This document shows, one piece after another, positions 10,033 to 19,946 of a stretch of 64,000 nt of DNA. The notes below the pieces were generated by a model that made no database searches, was not told the DNA's origin, and saw only the letters and a program-made list of their open reading frames with translations. The translations under genes and the position numbers were made by a program. The DNA is from Microglena sp. YARC (Eukaryota; Chlorophyta; Chlorophyceae; Chlamydomonadales; Chlamydomonadaceae). Each line of letters starts with the position of its first letter. Position 1 is the first letter of the stretch. The stretch is from assembly GCA_022414725.1 (NCBI GenBank), contig CM039466.1, positions 10,035,027 to 10,099,026 on the forward strand, given 5' to 3'.

Positions 10033-10182
10033 CAAGGTACTACAAACCGTGCACGGAAGCGCGATTTTGAGCCCCACTGCGCGTTTTGCACAGTTTTTTC
10101 AACCCCCTGTGGGCGCAGCGTGCAGTTTTTGCACTTATTGCACAACAAAGCGCTGACCAATTTGACAAAATGTAGTACCCTG
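10033..10182. mobile_element. hAT-like MITE, copy 1
   Basis: Ends CAAGGTACTAC ... GTAGTACCCTG (10 of 11 bases inverted) flanked by GACCTACC / AACCTACC, a 7-of-8 target duplication. The interior is GC-box-rich and shared with six other copies. There is no coding capacity. Confidence 0.85.
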
Positions 10183-10380
10183 AACCTACCGCCTGTCTAT
10201 GTCAATGCAATGTCAGGTTATGTCATAGTTGATATGTTCGCTATTATCTCGCATCAAAAGACGCTTGACTGAAATGTTTGAATCAATTAATATTGAATCT
10301 ATGCTCTAGATAGATGAATCCAATGATTCCAATCATTTTTTGAAGGGTGAAAAGTTCAAAGAAAAAGTGAAACAAAGTGA

Positions 10381-10995
10381 TATAGGGCTGTAGGACATAG
10401 TCCACAAAGACAGGACATACTCCATGTACATATAGGGCATAGTACATAGACATAGGACATATTCCATATACATATAGGAATAGTACATATACATGAAGGA
10501 CGGAGTACATATACATATAGGACATAGTACATAAAGACAAAGGACATAGTCCATATACATATATGACACAGTCTATATACATATACATATATGAAAAGTA
10601 CATATAAATACATGGACATAGTCCACATACATATAGGACATAGTCTATATACATATGCATATATGAAAAGTACATATACATACATGGACATAGTACATAA
10701 ACATACATATATGACATACAGTACATATACATACATGGACATAGTACATATACATACATATATGACATACAGGACATATAAGGCTTTAAGACAGAGTCCA
10801 TATAGGCATAGGACATAGTCCATATACATACACATATAGGGCTTTAAGATAGAGTAGATATAGACATAGGACATGGTCCATATACATACATATATAGGGC
10901 TTTAAGACAGAGTCCATATAGACATATGACTTAGTCCATATACACATACATATAGGACATAGTCCATATACATGTACATGTAGGAAATAGTACAT
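10381..10995. repeat. Degenerate GGACATAGTACATATACATA array
   Basis: Dozens of units of about 20-25 bp mixing ACATAGTCCATATACATA, TATAGGGCTTTAAGA and ATATGAAAAGTACATAT. Long minus frames of Met/Tyr/Cys are artefacts of the repeat. Confidence 0.9.
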
Positions 10996-11628
10996 ATTGG
11001 GCTTGACATCCCTGTACATATTTCAAAGTCTCTGTAAAGCTCAGAGTTGGCCGAAAAAGAATGTTAAAATCAAATCAAAGATTGAATTGCTCCAACACCG
11101 CAAGGGGAGGAAGATGATGATATTTTGCCGATTCACATCTTGCGGAAGAAAATAAAAAAACTTTGTTTTCTTTTATTTTTGGGCATGATGTTCACAAATC
11201 CCCCTTGGCTCCGTCAAGCTGCTGGCACGGTTGGAGTCCAGTAGGGCACCAGGAAAAATGTAATCATCATCACAAGTTGCGCAATAGTTCAAAATGCTCC
11301 TGACACCTTGTCATCCTTACCCTTTCGTGGTTGGCCCCAGTACAAGCGAACGGGCCGGCCCCCTCAACCTCATGCCTCGTAATAAGGCATACATACCATT
11401 GATTCATTCTGCACCGAGACATGTGCACTAGAAATCCCTGGTTTCCGTGGTTATCGCACGGGGGGCAATTGACAGTCGGACGCATAGACAGACAGTGGGT
11501 TGACCCTGAGGGGCTCCGCCAAAAAACACGTAACAATCCAATCCACCTAGCCCCAGTATGTAGATTGTTATAGTCATGGTCGTTCAAAGCCATCTGAGAG
11601 TTTATGTGGCACACGCACATGCCCCCCC
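10996..11628. other. No gene; includes family R element copy 2 (about 11338-11395, minus)
   Basis: The R copy reads GGTTGGCCCCAGTACAAGC then CTCATGCCTCGTAATAAGGC. GGGGCTCCGCCAAAAAACA at about 11508 is the end of a family S element. A minus frame over 11270-11683 has no recognisable domain. Confidence 0.5.
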
Positions 11629-12012
11629 AAGATGTGCGTGTAAAGACGCACGACCCTGTCAAGATGTGCGTGTAAAGACGCACGACCCTGTCAAGATGTG
11701 CGTGTAAAGACGCACGACCCTGTCAAGATGTGCGTGTAAAGACGCACGACCCTGTCAAGATGTGCGTGTAAAGACGCACGACCCTGTCAAGATGTGTGTG
11801 TAAAGACGCACGACCCTGTCAAGATGTGCGTGTAAAGACGCACGACCCTGTCAAGATGTGCGTGTAAAGACGCACGACCCTGTCAAGTTGTGCGTGTAAA
11901 GACGCACGACCCTGTCAAGATGTGCGTGTAAAGACGCACGACCCTGTCAAGATGTGCGTGTAAAGATGCACGACCCTGTCAAGATGTGCATGTAAAGACG
12001 CACGACCCTGTC
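11629..12012. repeat. Twelve tandem 32-bp units, each a hairpin
   Basis: Exact 32-bp period; each unit holds GTGCGTGTAAAGACGCAC, a 6-bp stem with a 6-base loop, joined by GACCCTGTCAAGAT. Units differ by only one or two bases, and a degenerate thirteenth follows. The units have no spacer sequence, so this is not CRISPR. GTGTGCGTGTTCACACGCAC near 12117 is a related inverted repeat. Confidence 0.95.
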
Positions 12013-12211
12013 AACATGTGCGTGAAAGCCTGAGAAAACCAGGGAAGCTCACGCACTTAGTCAAAATCTGAAAAATATGTCAAAATATGGGCGTAAACAC
12101 GCAAATCCCTGTGAAAGTGTGCGTGTTCACACGCACTCACCCCTTTGGAGTGTGCGCGTTCACACACAGACAGGTACGTGTTGAGCTACCCTCAATATTT
12201 AGTTATGTGGT

Positions 12212-12362
12212 TATAGTCCAGGGGTAGGCCAAATAGGCTACAGGAACTTGCCCAACCGTGATATCGGGAGGGGCCAAAACGAAAAAAAGTAATGATGAAC
12301 TGAACACCAAACAATCGTATTACTGACGAGGGCCCTAAGTTTGTGCAACACCAATAATTTAT
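12212..12362 (-). repeat. Family P dispersed element
   Basis: Same block order as the copy at 5.1-5.26 kb: GTTATAGTCCAGGGGTAGGC, ACTTGCCCAACCGTGAT, TGATGAACTGAACACCAAAC, GGGCCCTAAGTTTGTGC. Confidence 0.85.
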
Positions 12363-12412
12363 TTTTACGATTTGCAGCCCAGGCTGCAAAACCTCCCATT
12401 TTCACAGCAGAG

Positions 12413-12606
12413 CAGGGTAATTCAAAGCGCGCGCTTTTGGGCTTTTGAGCACTGACTTTTTGACCCCCTCTGCGCTTTAAGCGCAGTTTTTTGCAACCCC
12501 CTGTGGGCGCAGCAAGCAATTTTTGCGCTTTTTGCACTACAAAGCGCAGTTTTTTGTTTTCAAGTCCACTAAAGCGCTGGCCAATTTGGCCATTTGAAGT
12601 ACGCTG
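12413..12606. mobile_element. hAT-like MITE, copy 2
   Basis: Begins CAGGGTAATTC and ends GAAGTACGCTG; flanked by CAGCAGAG / CAGCACAG (7 of 8). The interior carries repeated AAAGCGC/GCGCTTT words as in the other copies. Confidence 0.85.
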
Positions 12607-12676
12607 CAGCACAGCTGTGTATAAACAACGCACATGTGCGCAGGCAGGATAATACATGGTGAGAAATGCTACATTT

Positions 12677-12906
12677 AGATTTTTAGCGGAGCCCCCCCTC
12701 ATGGGGGGCGTGAGACCCCTGATTCACCCCATTGCCCGTCCGTCCGTCCGACCAACGATCTTGACGAAGCCTTACAAGTCAGCCAACTGTCTCATAACTA
12801 ACTAGCTTCGGTCAGCCCCATCATTGCCACCTATCGTTCCGTTGCCAACACTCTCCGCCAATTTTCCATGTCGCTTGCGACGCTGCATAAGATTTACAGC
12901 TGAATC
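12677..12906 (+). repeat. Dispersed element (family S), copy 1
   Basis: Starts AGCGGAGCCCCCCCTC, passes GTCCGTCCGTCCG, CTAACTAGCTTCGGTCAGC and CACTCTCCGCCAATTTTCC, and ends TCGCTTGCGACGCTGC. Similar copies are at 14438 and, inverted, at 32632. Confidence 0.8.
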
Positions 12907-12954
12907 GCAGCTCTGCTATGCCAGTCTGGACTGAAATTTCAACGAGCGCTAGCT

Positions 12955-13275
12955 CTTAGTTGGTAGTGTTGTGTTGTGTTGGTGGTGTTGGTGGTGTTGG
13001 TGGTGTTGTGGTGGTGGTGGTAGTGTTGTGTTGGTGCTGTTTGCGAGCTTTGGCTTCATAAACCTGGCTCAGCCCCTCTTTCCGGTGCTATGGCCATAGG
13101 TGAAGCTAGGTGCTGCACCTGGGAACCGGCACAACCAGCTGGCCGGCACTTGTGCACACATTTGATTAGGCTAGATGGCTGGTCCGGGGAGCGGGTTCAA
13201 AGCTGCTTGTAGGTGAAACCGAGTTTATAACGTCTTATAGGGTTTCCTTAACGAGTTCAAGTTTCACTCATGCCA
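12955..13275. other. Short (GTTGGTG)n tract and unrecognised sequence
   Basis: GTGTTGGTGGTGTTGGTGG repeats at 12966-13035; the rest shows nothing recognisable. Confidence 0.5.
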
Positions 13276-13279
13276 AGCA

Positions 13280-13880
13280 CCTCATCAGAAGCTGAGATCT
13301 GAAATGCTTTGCTTCAAGGATGCTAGCATGCACTCCTGTCTATATACCTTGGAGGCTGAGATCTGAGATCTGAGATGTGGGCCTTTTTCTTCGAGAGGCT
13401 AGCAGGCGGTCCTGCTAGGACACCACATCGGAAGCAGAGATCTGAGATGCTTTGCTTCAAGGATGCAATCCTGTCCATATAAATCGGAGGCTGAGATCTG
13501 AGATCTGGGACTTTTTCTTCGAAAGGCTAGCAGGCACTCCTGCCGAGACACCTCATCAGAAGCAGAGATCTCAGATGCTTTGCTTCAAGGATGCATGCAC
13601 ACTTGTCAATATACCTCGGAGGCTGAGATACGAGATACGAGATCTGAGATCTGGAACTTTTTCTTCGAGAGGCTAGCAGGGGCTCCTACCAGGACACCTC
13701 ATCGGAAGCAGAGATCTGATGCGCTTTGCTTCAAGGATGCATGCACACCTGTCAATATACCTCGGAGGCTGAGATCTGAGATCTGAGACCTGGAACTTTT
13801 TCTTCGAGAGGCTAGCAGGCGCTCCTGCCAAGACACCTCATCGGAAGCAAAGATCTGAGATACTTTGCTTTAAGGATGCT
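13280..13880. repeat. AGATCTGAGATCTGAG-containing minisatellite, block 1
   Basis: Five units of about 110-140 bp: GCTGAGATCTGAGATCTG, a TTTTTCTTCGAGAGGCTAGC core with CAGGCGCTCCTGC, then CACCTCATCGGAAGC and ATGCTTTGCTTCAAGGATGC. Its core is shared with the larger array at 15.5-16.7 kb. Confidence 0.9.
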
Positions 13881-13954
13881 AGCAGAGCATCAGTCATGCC
13901 TCCAAACAAGTACGACGAGGTTTGTCCGCCCACCTGGCATTGCAAGAGATACAT

Positions 13955-14200
13955 AATTACGTGTGTGTATGTGTATGTGTACGTATGTGTGTGTACATGC
14001 GCGTATGTGTACGTATGTGTACGTGTATGTGTACGTATGTGCGTGTACATGCGCGTATGTGTACGTGTATGTGTACGTATGTGTGAGTACATGCGCGTAT
14101 GTGTACGTGTATGTGTACGTATGTGTGTGTACATGCGCGTATGTGTACGTACGTGTGTGTACATGCGCGTATGTGCACGTGTATGTGTACATGTGGTCAT
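13955..14200. repeat. Near-perfect alternating purine-pyrimidine tract
   Basis: About 240 bp of GTGTGTATGTGTACGTATGT and TACATGCGCGTATGTG units. Purines and pyrimidines alternate with few breaks, a composition prone to form Z-DNA. Confidence 0.9.
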
Positions 14201-14204
14201 CAAG

Positions 14205-14345
14205 CACGATATCGTGGATATATAAATCGCATCATATATCGTGGATATATAAATCGCATGATATATCGTACAATATCGTAAGACATATCAAACAATATCG
14301 TTCAATATATCAATATATTGTACAATATATCGTATCATACATCCC
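14205..14345. repeat. AT-rich palindromic repeat
   Basis: Repeats of ATATCGTGGATATATAAATC and ATATATCGTACAATATCG, with many short inverted repeats such as CAATATATTG. Confidence 0.75.
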
Positions 14346-14437
14346 CTGATAATCTTGGAACCAGAACAATGTTGACAACCCTATATATGAGGGTTGTAAG
14401 AACAGGGCTGGGCTATGACTGATGTAGTGATGTGCAG

Positions 14438-14656
14438 TGTTTGATTTTTGGCAGAGCCCCCCCTTCTGGGGGGCGCAAGCCCACAGATTCACCGCGGTGT
14501 CTGTTTGTTCAACTGACCGACCAACCATAAGAAACCCTGGCCCTAACAGTCTCGTAAACCCTGGCTTCGGTCAGCTGCACACAATTCCGTTGCCACCAGT
14601 CTCAACGATAGCCAACACTCTTGACCAATTTTCTGCGTCGCTTGCGACGCGCCTAG
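14438..14656 (+). repeat. Dispersed element (family S), copy 2
   Basis: TTTTTGGCAGAGCCCCCC to CGTCGCTTGCGACGCGCC, the same order as copy 1, including a CCTGGCTTCGGTCAGC block. Confidence 0.8.
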
Positions 14657-14679
14657 GACTTGTTCAGTTCAAGAAGGGC

Positions 14680-14940
14680 GACATACATACATACATGCAT
14701 GCATACATACATGCATGCATACATACATACATACATACATACATTCATACATACACACACAGGAAAACCCCCATCTCTCGACCTCCAGTATATGTCAAAG
14801 CAGTTCGTCAGCCTCCTTTATGTAGAGCAAGTTGCTACCCAGATAAGTGCTGCTGGAATATGAGCTCCACACACACACATATACACACCACACACACACA
14901 TACATTCACACACACACGTACACACACATATACAAATACA
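14680..14940 (-). pseudogene. Frameshifted donor-side copy of exon e21 within ATAC/CA repeats
   Basis: At about 14790-14865 the minus strand reads VELIFQQ, then after a frameshift [17 protein letters not shown] and a stop. This repeats VELISQRNTYMGGNLLSIK of e21. Two missing bases break the frame. ATAC and CACA microsatellites flank it. Confidence 0.65.
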
Positions 14941-14991
14941 GACCCCCTATTTCTTGACCTGCAGTATGTCTGCAGCAGCTAGTCAGCGCAC

Positions 14992-15105
14992 CTTGATGCT
15001 GAGCAGGTTGCCACCCATATAAGTGTTGCGCTGGGAGATTAGCTCCACATCTTCCAGGGAGAAGGAGAAGAGCTTCACATGTTTCAAAGGGAGGAGAGTG
15101 AGGCG
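14992..15105 (-). CDS. Large gene, exon e21 (3' part; start uncertain)
   Basis: The open minus frame reads LTLLPLKHVKLFSFSLED, then VELISQRNTYMGGNLLSIK, ending in phase 0 at AAG/GTGCGC. The alternating hydrophobic pattern suits beta strands and could be the second half of the PH-like domain started in e20, but that is inference. No AG acceptor is visible at its 5' side, where a 20-bp array begins, so the 5' limit is approximate. It could belong to a gene separate from e1-e20. Confidence 0.5.
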
Positions 15106-15114
15106 ACAGGTCAG

Positions 15115-15300
15115 ATTAGGTGAGGTTCAGTCCAGAGGGTTTGAGGTACAGTCCAGAGGGCTTGAGGTACAGTCCAGAGGGTTTGAGGTACAGTCCAGAG
15201 GGCTTGAGGTACAGTCCAGAGGGTTTGAAGTACAGTCCAGGGGGTTTGAGGTACAGCCCAGAGGGGCTGCGGTACAGTCCAGAGGGGGTGAGGCGTCATT
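15115..15300. repeat. 20-bp tandem array, about nine units
   Basis: TTGAGGTACAGTCCAGAGGG repeated with alternating GGT/GGC variants and no register breaks in the first six units. Confidence 0.9.
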
Positions 15301-15354
15301 CAATGAGTCTTACCACGTTTACCAGCAATTTGTCACGATCTATAATTGATCTTG

Positions 15355-15425
15355 ATTGTTTGAGGTTGGGCAAATCCCTTCAGCCAAGTTTGCTACCCCT
15401 GGACGGCAACATACATCTAGTCCAA
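15355..15425 (+). repeat. Truncated family P element
   Basis: GAGGTTGGGCAAATCCC through CTACCCCTGGACGGCAACAT. Confidence 0.75.
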
Positions 15426-15494
15426 TTCAAGCGCGAGGAATGTTTCAGCAAGTTGAACCAAGCTGTGCAAGATGGGCTAAGCTTTGCAAACAAG

Positions 15495-16730
15495 ACACAG
15501 CATCGGAGGCCGAGATCTGAGATCTGAGATCTGACTCTGCTTCTTTCAAGAGCACCTCATCCAAGGCTGAGATCTGAGATCTGACACTGCTTCTTTCAAG
15601 GAGGCGAGAAGGCGCTCCTGTCAGAGCACCTCTTCCAAGGCTGAGATCTGAGATCTGAGATCCGACACTGCTTCTTCAAGGAGGCTAGCAGGCGCTCCTG
15701 TCAGAGCACCTCTACCAAGACTGAGATCTGATATCTGACACTGCTCTTGTCAAGGAGGCTAGAAGGCGCTCCTGTCAGAGCACCTCTACCAAGGCTGAGA
15801 TCTGAGATCTGACACAGCTTCTTCAAGGAGGCTAGCGGGCGCTCCTGTCAGAGCACCTCTACCAAGGCTGATATCTGATATCTGATATCTGACACTGCTC
15901 CTGTCAAGGAGGCCAGCAGGCGCTCCTGTCAGAGCACCTCATCCAAGGCTGAGATCTGAGATTCGACACTGCTTCTTAAAGGAGGCTAGCAGGCGCTCCT
16001 GTCAGAGCACCTCTACGAAGGCTGAGATCTGAGATCTGAAATCTGACACTACTCCTTCAAGGAGGCTAGTAGGCGCTCCTGTCAGAGCACCTCATCCAAG
16101 GCTGAGATCTGAGATCTGAGATCTGACACAGCTTCTTCAAGGAGGCTAGCAGGCGCTCCTGTGAGAGCACCTCTACCAAGGCTGAGATCTGATACCTGAT
16201 ATCCGACACTGCTCCTGTCAAGGAGGCTAGAAGGCGCTCCTGTCGGAACACCTCTACCAAGGCTAAGATCTTTGATCTTAGATCTGAGATCTGACACTGC
16301 TCCTGTCAAGGAGACTAGCAGGCGCTCCTGTCAGAGCAACTCATCCAAGGCTGAGATCTGAGATCTGAGATTCGACACTGCTTCTTAAAGGAGGCTAGCA
16401 GGCGCTCCTGTCAGAGCACCTCTACCAAGGCTAAGATATGAGATCTGATATTAGAGATCTGACACTGCTCCTTCAAGGAGGCTAGCAGGCGCTCCTGTCA
16501 GAGCACCTAATCCAAGGCTGAGATCTGAGATCTGACACAGCTTCTTCAAGGAGGCTAGCAGGCGCTCCTGTCAGAGCAACTCTACCGAGGCTGAGATCTG
16601 ATACCTGAGATCTGACACTGCTCCTGTCAAGGAGGCTAGCAGGCGCTCCTGTCAGAGCACCTCTTCCTAGGCTGAGATCTGAGATGCTTTGCTTCGAAGG
16701 GGCTAGCAGGCTAGCAGGAGCTTACTCCTG
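15495..16730. repeat. AGATCT-rich minisatellite, block 2 (about 13 units)
   Basis: Units of about 80-100 bp: GCTGAGATCTGAGATCTGAC, ACTGCTTCTTCAAGGAGGC, TAGCAGGCGCTCCTGTCAGA, GCACCTCTACCAAG. On the minus strand each unit has CAG/GAGCGCCTGCTAGCC followed by GAAGAAGCAG, so it may descend from an exon edge encoding ERLLASLKK, but no complete exon is visible. Confidence 0.9.
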
Positions 16731-17240
16731 AACGGCAACATACAACTAGTCTAGAATTGTCTTCATCATTTAAGCATGGTCAAGTCCTTTTAGCCTAGTT
16801 GGCTACCCCGCACACTGTAACAAACAAGCAAACACACAAACACACATACAGATGGCAGCTACATGATCAAAATATGTACTTCACACACCACACACCACTC
16901 ACCAGCTCCCTCACAACACACACTTCACGCCCACCACACCCACCCACCACTCATTACTCACCATGATCACAACACACACTTCACACCCATCCACCACTCA
17001 CCAGCTCACACACAATGATCACAGCACACACTTCACACTCACCACACCCATCCACCACTCACCAGCTCACACACAATGAACACAGCACACACTTCACACT
17101 CACCACACCCATCCACCACTCACCAGCTCACACACAATGATCACAGCACACACTTCACACACTTCACACCCATCCACCACTCACCATGATCCCGACACAC
17201 ACTTCACACTCACCACACCCATCCACTCACTACACACAAT
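16731..17240. repeat. Family P fragment and CACTCACCAGCTCACACACA array
   Basis: 16731-16815 is a diverged P element (AAGCATGGTCAAGTCC). 16860-17240 holds about five 60-70 bp units with CATCCACCACTCACCAGC and AATGATCACAGCACACACTT. On the minus strand each unit carries GTGAGTGG, resembling the donor of e20. Confidence 0.8.
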
Positions 17241-17260
17241 TATAACAACACACACTTCCC

Positions 17261-17304
<44 letters not shown>

Positions 17305-17476
17305 CCCCCCCCCACACACACCACTCACCAGATGTCCCTGTGATAGACAACACACACTCCCCCCCCCCCCCCCCGCCACCCCACCTCCCACAGACCCACT
17401 CCCCCAGCTGCCCCTGTGATGACCCCCCCCCCCCCCCCCCCCCCCCCACACACACACACCCTCACACACCACTCAC
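17241..17476. repeat. Long C-runs with donor-side copies of exon e20
   Basis: Two C-tracts of about 40 and 25 bases. At 17322-17347 the minus strand reads ATCACAGGGACATCTG/GTGAGTGG, a copy of the end of e20; a weaker copy is near 17405-17425. Confidence 0.75.
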
Positions 17477-17686
17477 CAGATGTCCTTGTGATGTAGCAAA
17501 CTCAATATGCTTCAAAAACACAATCAGCGTCCCTTGTCGGTTGCGGATGGTGCCCGCGAGGTGGCAGGGCACTGACATCACACACGGGGTGTTGTGGACG
17601 TGACTCTCGTGCCAGCTAGAAGGGGTCACAATGGACTCAATAGAGAGAGGCCTTGACTGCGTTGACTGCATCCCATCTGAAGATAC
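17477..17686 (-). CDS. Large gene, exon e20: PH-BEACH-like segment
   Basis: 210 nt, exactly 70 codons, with acceptor CCTGCAG and donor GTGAGT, phase 0 at both ends. The peptide contains VTPSSWHESHVHNTPC, SVPCHLAGTIRNRQGTLIVF and LKHIEF. The run SVPCxL..G.L.V..KHIxF is the signature of the PH domain that precedes BEACH domains (neurobeachin/LRBA/WDFY families) and is also compatible with a GRAM domain. BEACH proteins work in membrane traffic. No BEACH domain or WD repeats follow in the window, so the assignment is tentative. Confidence 0.6.
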
Positions 17687-17689
17687 CTG

Positions 17690-18345
17690 CAGGTGATACA
17701 GGTTGTGCAGGTACAGATGTGTGCATGTGTGCAGGTTACAGGTGTGTGCAGGTGCATATACAGGTGATACAGGTGTGTGCCATTGGTACAGATGTGTGGG
17801 CATGTGCAGGGTGTATAGGTGTGTGCAGGTGCATAACAGGTGATACAGGTGTGTGCAGGTTACAGATGGTGTGCATGTGCCAGGTACAGGTGTGTGCAGT
17901 GCAAAATACAGGTGATACAGGTGTGTGCAGGTACAGATGTGTGCATGTGCAGGTACAGGTGTGTGCAAGTGCATATACAGGTTATACAGGTGTGTGCAGG
18001 TACAGATGTGTGCATGTGCAGGTACAGGTGTGTACAGGTACATATACAGGTGATACAGGTGTGTGCAGGTACAGATGTGTGCACGTGCAGGTACAGGTGA
18101 AACAGGTGTGTGTAGTTACAGGTGTGTACAGGTGCATACACAGGTGATACAGGTGTGTGCAGTTGCAGGTGTGTTCAGGTGCATATAAAGGTGATACAGG
18201 TGTGTGCATGTACAGGTGTGTGCAGGTACAGGTGTGTGCAGGTACAGATGTGTACATGTGCAGGTACAGGTGAAACAGGTGTCAGGTTTTTATACATGAG
18301 TACAGGTATGTGCAGGTGCAGTTACAAGTGTGTGAATACAGGTGG
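17690..18345. repeat. CAGGTGATACAGGTGTGTGC minisatellite
   Basis: About 15 units of 40-50 bp with CAGGTACAGATGTGTGCATG. It fills the intron between e19 and e20 and produces long spurious frames on both strands. Confidence 0.9.
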
Positions 18346-18370
18346 CGTGAGATGATTAGGGGCGTGCTAC

Positions 18371-18425
18371 CTGCTTGGTTACTTTGCTCATTGCATTCTC
18401 TCGCTTCAGGCGGGCCATTACCCCC
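18371..18425 (-). CDS. Large gene, exon e19 (5' limit unclear)
   Basis: The minus strand encodes MARLKRENAMSKVTKQ up to CAG/GTAGCA in phase 0, matching the phase-0 start of e20. The upstream part runs into a G-run (plus-strand C-run at 18421-18442) where no acceptor can be placed. The strongly basic, helical peptide just before a PH-like segment fits a linker. Confidence 0.45.
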
Positions 18426-19589
18426 CCCCCCCCCCCCCCCCCAATCCCTCTCATCTCCCGATAGGAATACAGCCCTCCACCCCCCCCTCCCGTGTCCCCA
18501 TGAGACACAGCCCCCCCTCCCCGCCCCGTCCCCCATCCCATGGACCTCCACACAGCCCACTAGAGGCCTGCCCTCCCTCCGCCTGAGCGACCACCAGACT
18601 TCAATTGAAGTGCTAAATTAATACATTCTGTACCTTGTTGTTTTGGGGGTGCTGCGTTATGAAACAATTAAATTTGATTTCACCAGGGTCTCCCGCCCTG
18701 GGCGAGAGTTGTTTAGGGTGTTGTTTTATAGCCCCCAAAGCTGCTAGTAGCACGCCAAAAATACTAGGAGCACCATAGAGCTACGTAAACACACTGGATC
18801 CTTTTTCTAAAAACAAACCTCCTTTGCTAAGACGCCTACCCGCACCCCACCGGCCATCCAAGCACTACCCACCTGCCCTCCCACCCACCCGGCTACCCAA
18901 GCACTACCGACCACCCACCCACCGCAAGCACTACACACACCCACCTACCTACCCACCCACCAAGCACTACCCACACTGCCCTCCCACCCACACGCCCACC
19001 CAAGCACTACCACACCACCCACCCAAGCACTACACAGACCCTTAACTACCTCCCACCGCACCTGCACCAAGCATACACAACCCTACCTACCTCCCCACCC
19101 ACCATCCAAGCACTACCCACCTGCCCTCCCACCCACCCGCCACCCAAAGCACTACCCACCCACCCCACCCAACACTAAACACACAACCCTACCTATACCT
19201 ACCCACCCACCCATCCAAGCACACCACCTGCCATCCCAGCCACCCGGCCACCCAAGCACTCCCACCCACCACAACCCAAGCATACTACACAGACCCTACC
19301 TACCTACCCACCCAAGCACTTGAAATACTGGAAGAATGACTAAAATTAAAACTTTTTAGTGTGTGCATGGGGTTAAGTGCGGTCCCAGCCGCCCCCCTTG
19401 TAATTGAGACACTTAAACAGCAGTCGAGGCAGCCCTCCCCCCCTTCCCCCCCCCACTGCCATTCTCTATCCCCATCCACACTCCCTCACCCCAACCCCAC
19501 ACCCACACACACGCCACCACACACTACCATCTCTTTTATCCCACCCGCCCCCGACCACACAATCCACGCCCTGGACGCCGTCTTCCTAC
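18426..19589. repeat. C-rich tract, unrecognised stretch and CCACCCAAGCACTAC array
   Basis: 18421-18560 is C-rich. 18600-18830 is unique with no gene. 18830-19320 is an array of about 45 bp with CAAGCACTACCCACC and CTGCCCTCCCACCCAC. 19380-19590 is C/CA-rich intron leading to the donor of e18. Confidence 0.7.
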
Positions 19590-19946
19590 CTTGCACGGCG
19601 GGGATTGATGGGTAGACATAACCCTGGGAGACCGAGCTCTTTGACTATAAGTATGTCTAGGTGTCTGACGTTCCGCCCCCCAGTGAAGTGCCGGCAGAAG
19701 TTTCCGATTGGAACGAATATCGAATCTTCCGAGGTTTGTGTTGTCTGTGAGCTAGATCGGCGCTAACTGGGGCTGTTAACAGTCGGGCTTGGCCCGGACA
19801 TATTTCCGAGCCGACTATGGCCATGGCCCCCACGCACGGTGTTCAGAGACAGGGGACTTGGTGCGTTCCCGCTCGAGGATCCTCTTGTCAAGCTCATTGA
19901 ATGAAGGAAGTTACGATTTCCAACTCCGTTTTCGGATTGCACGCCC
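19590..19946 (-). CDS. Large gene, exon e18, with an in-frame TAG
   Basis: Acceptor CTGCAG at 19947-19949 and donor GTGCAAG/GTAGGA bound 357 nt. In the frame one base after the acceptor the peptide is Ser/Gly/Pro-rich (VQSENGVGNRNFLHSMSLTR, then GSSSGNAPSPLSLN), meets TAG after NSPS, then stays open: RRSSSQTTQTSEDSIFV, PIGNFCRHFTGGRNVRHLD, ILIVKELGLPGLCLPINPRR, ending in phase 2. One TAG in an otherwise coherent exon suggests a sequencing error, a nonsense mutation, or a readthrough or edited codon. Two acceptor-side copies upstream (20.4 and 20.8 kb) support the exon. Confidence 0.5.

Noticed and set aside
10283..11019. Cys/Met/Tyr-rich membrane proteins on the minus strand
   Set aside because: Translations of an ACATAGTACATAT tandem array open in three frames.
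11629..12012. CRISPR array
   Set aside because: Units abut without unique spacers, and the window is eukaryotic. It is a hairpin minisatellite.
13838..14225. Thr/His/Tyr and Val/Cys frames
   Set aside because: By-products of an alternating purine-pyrimidine tract.
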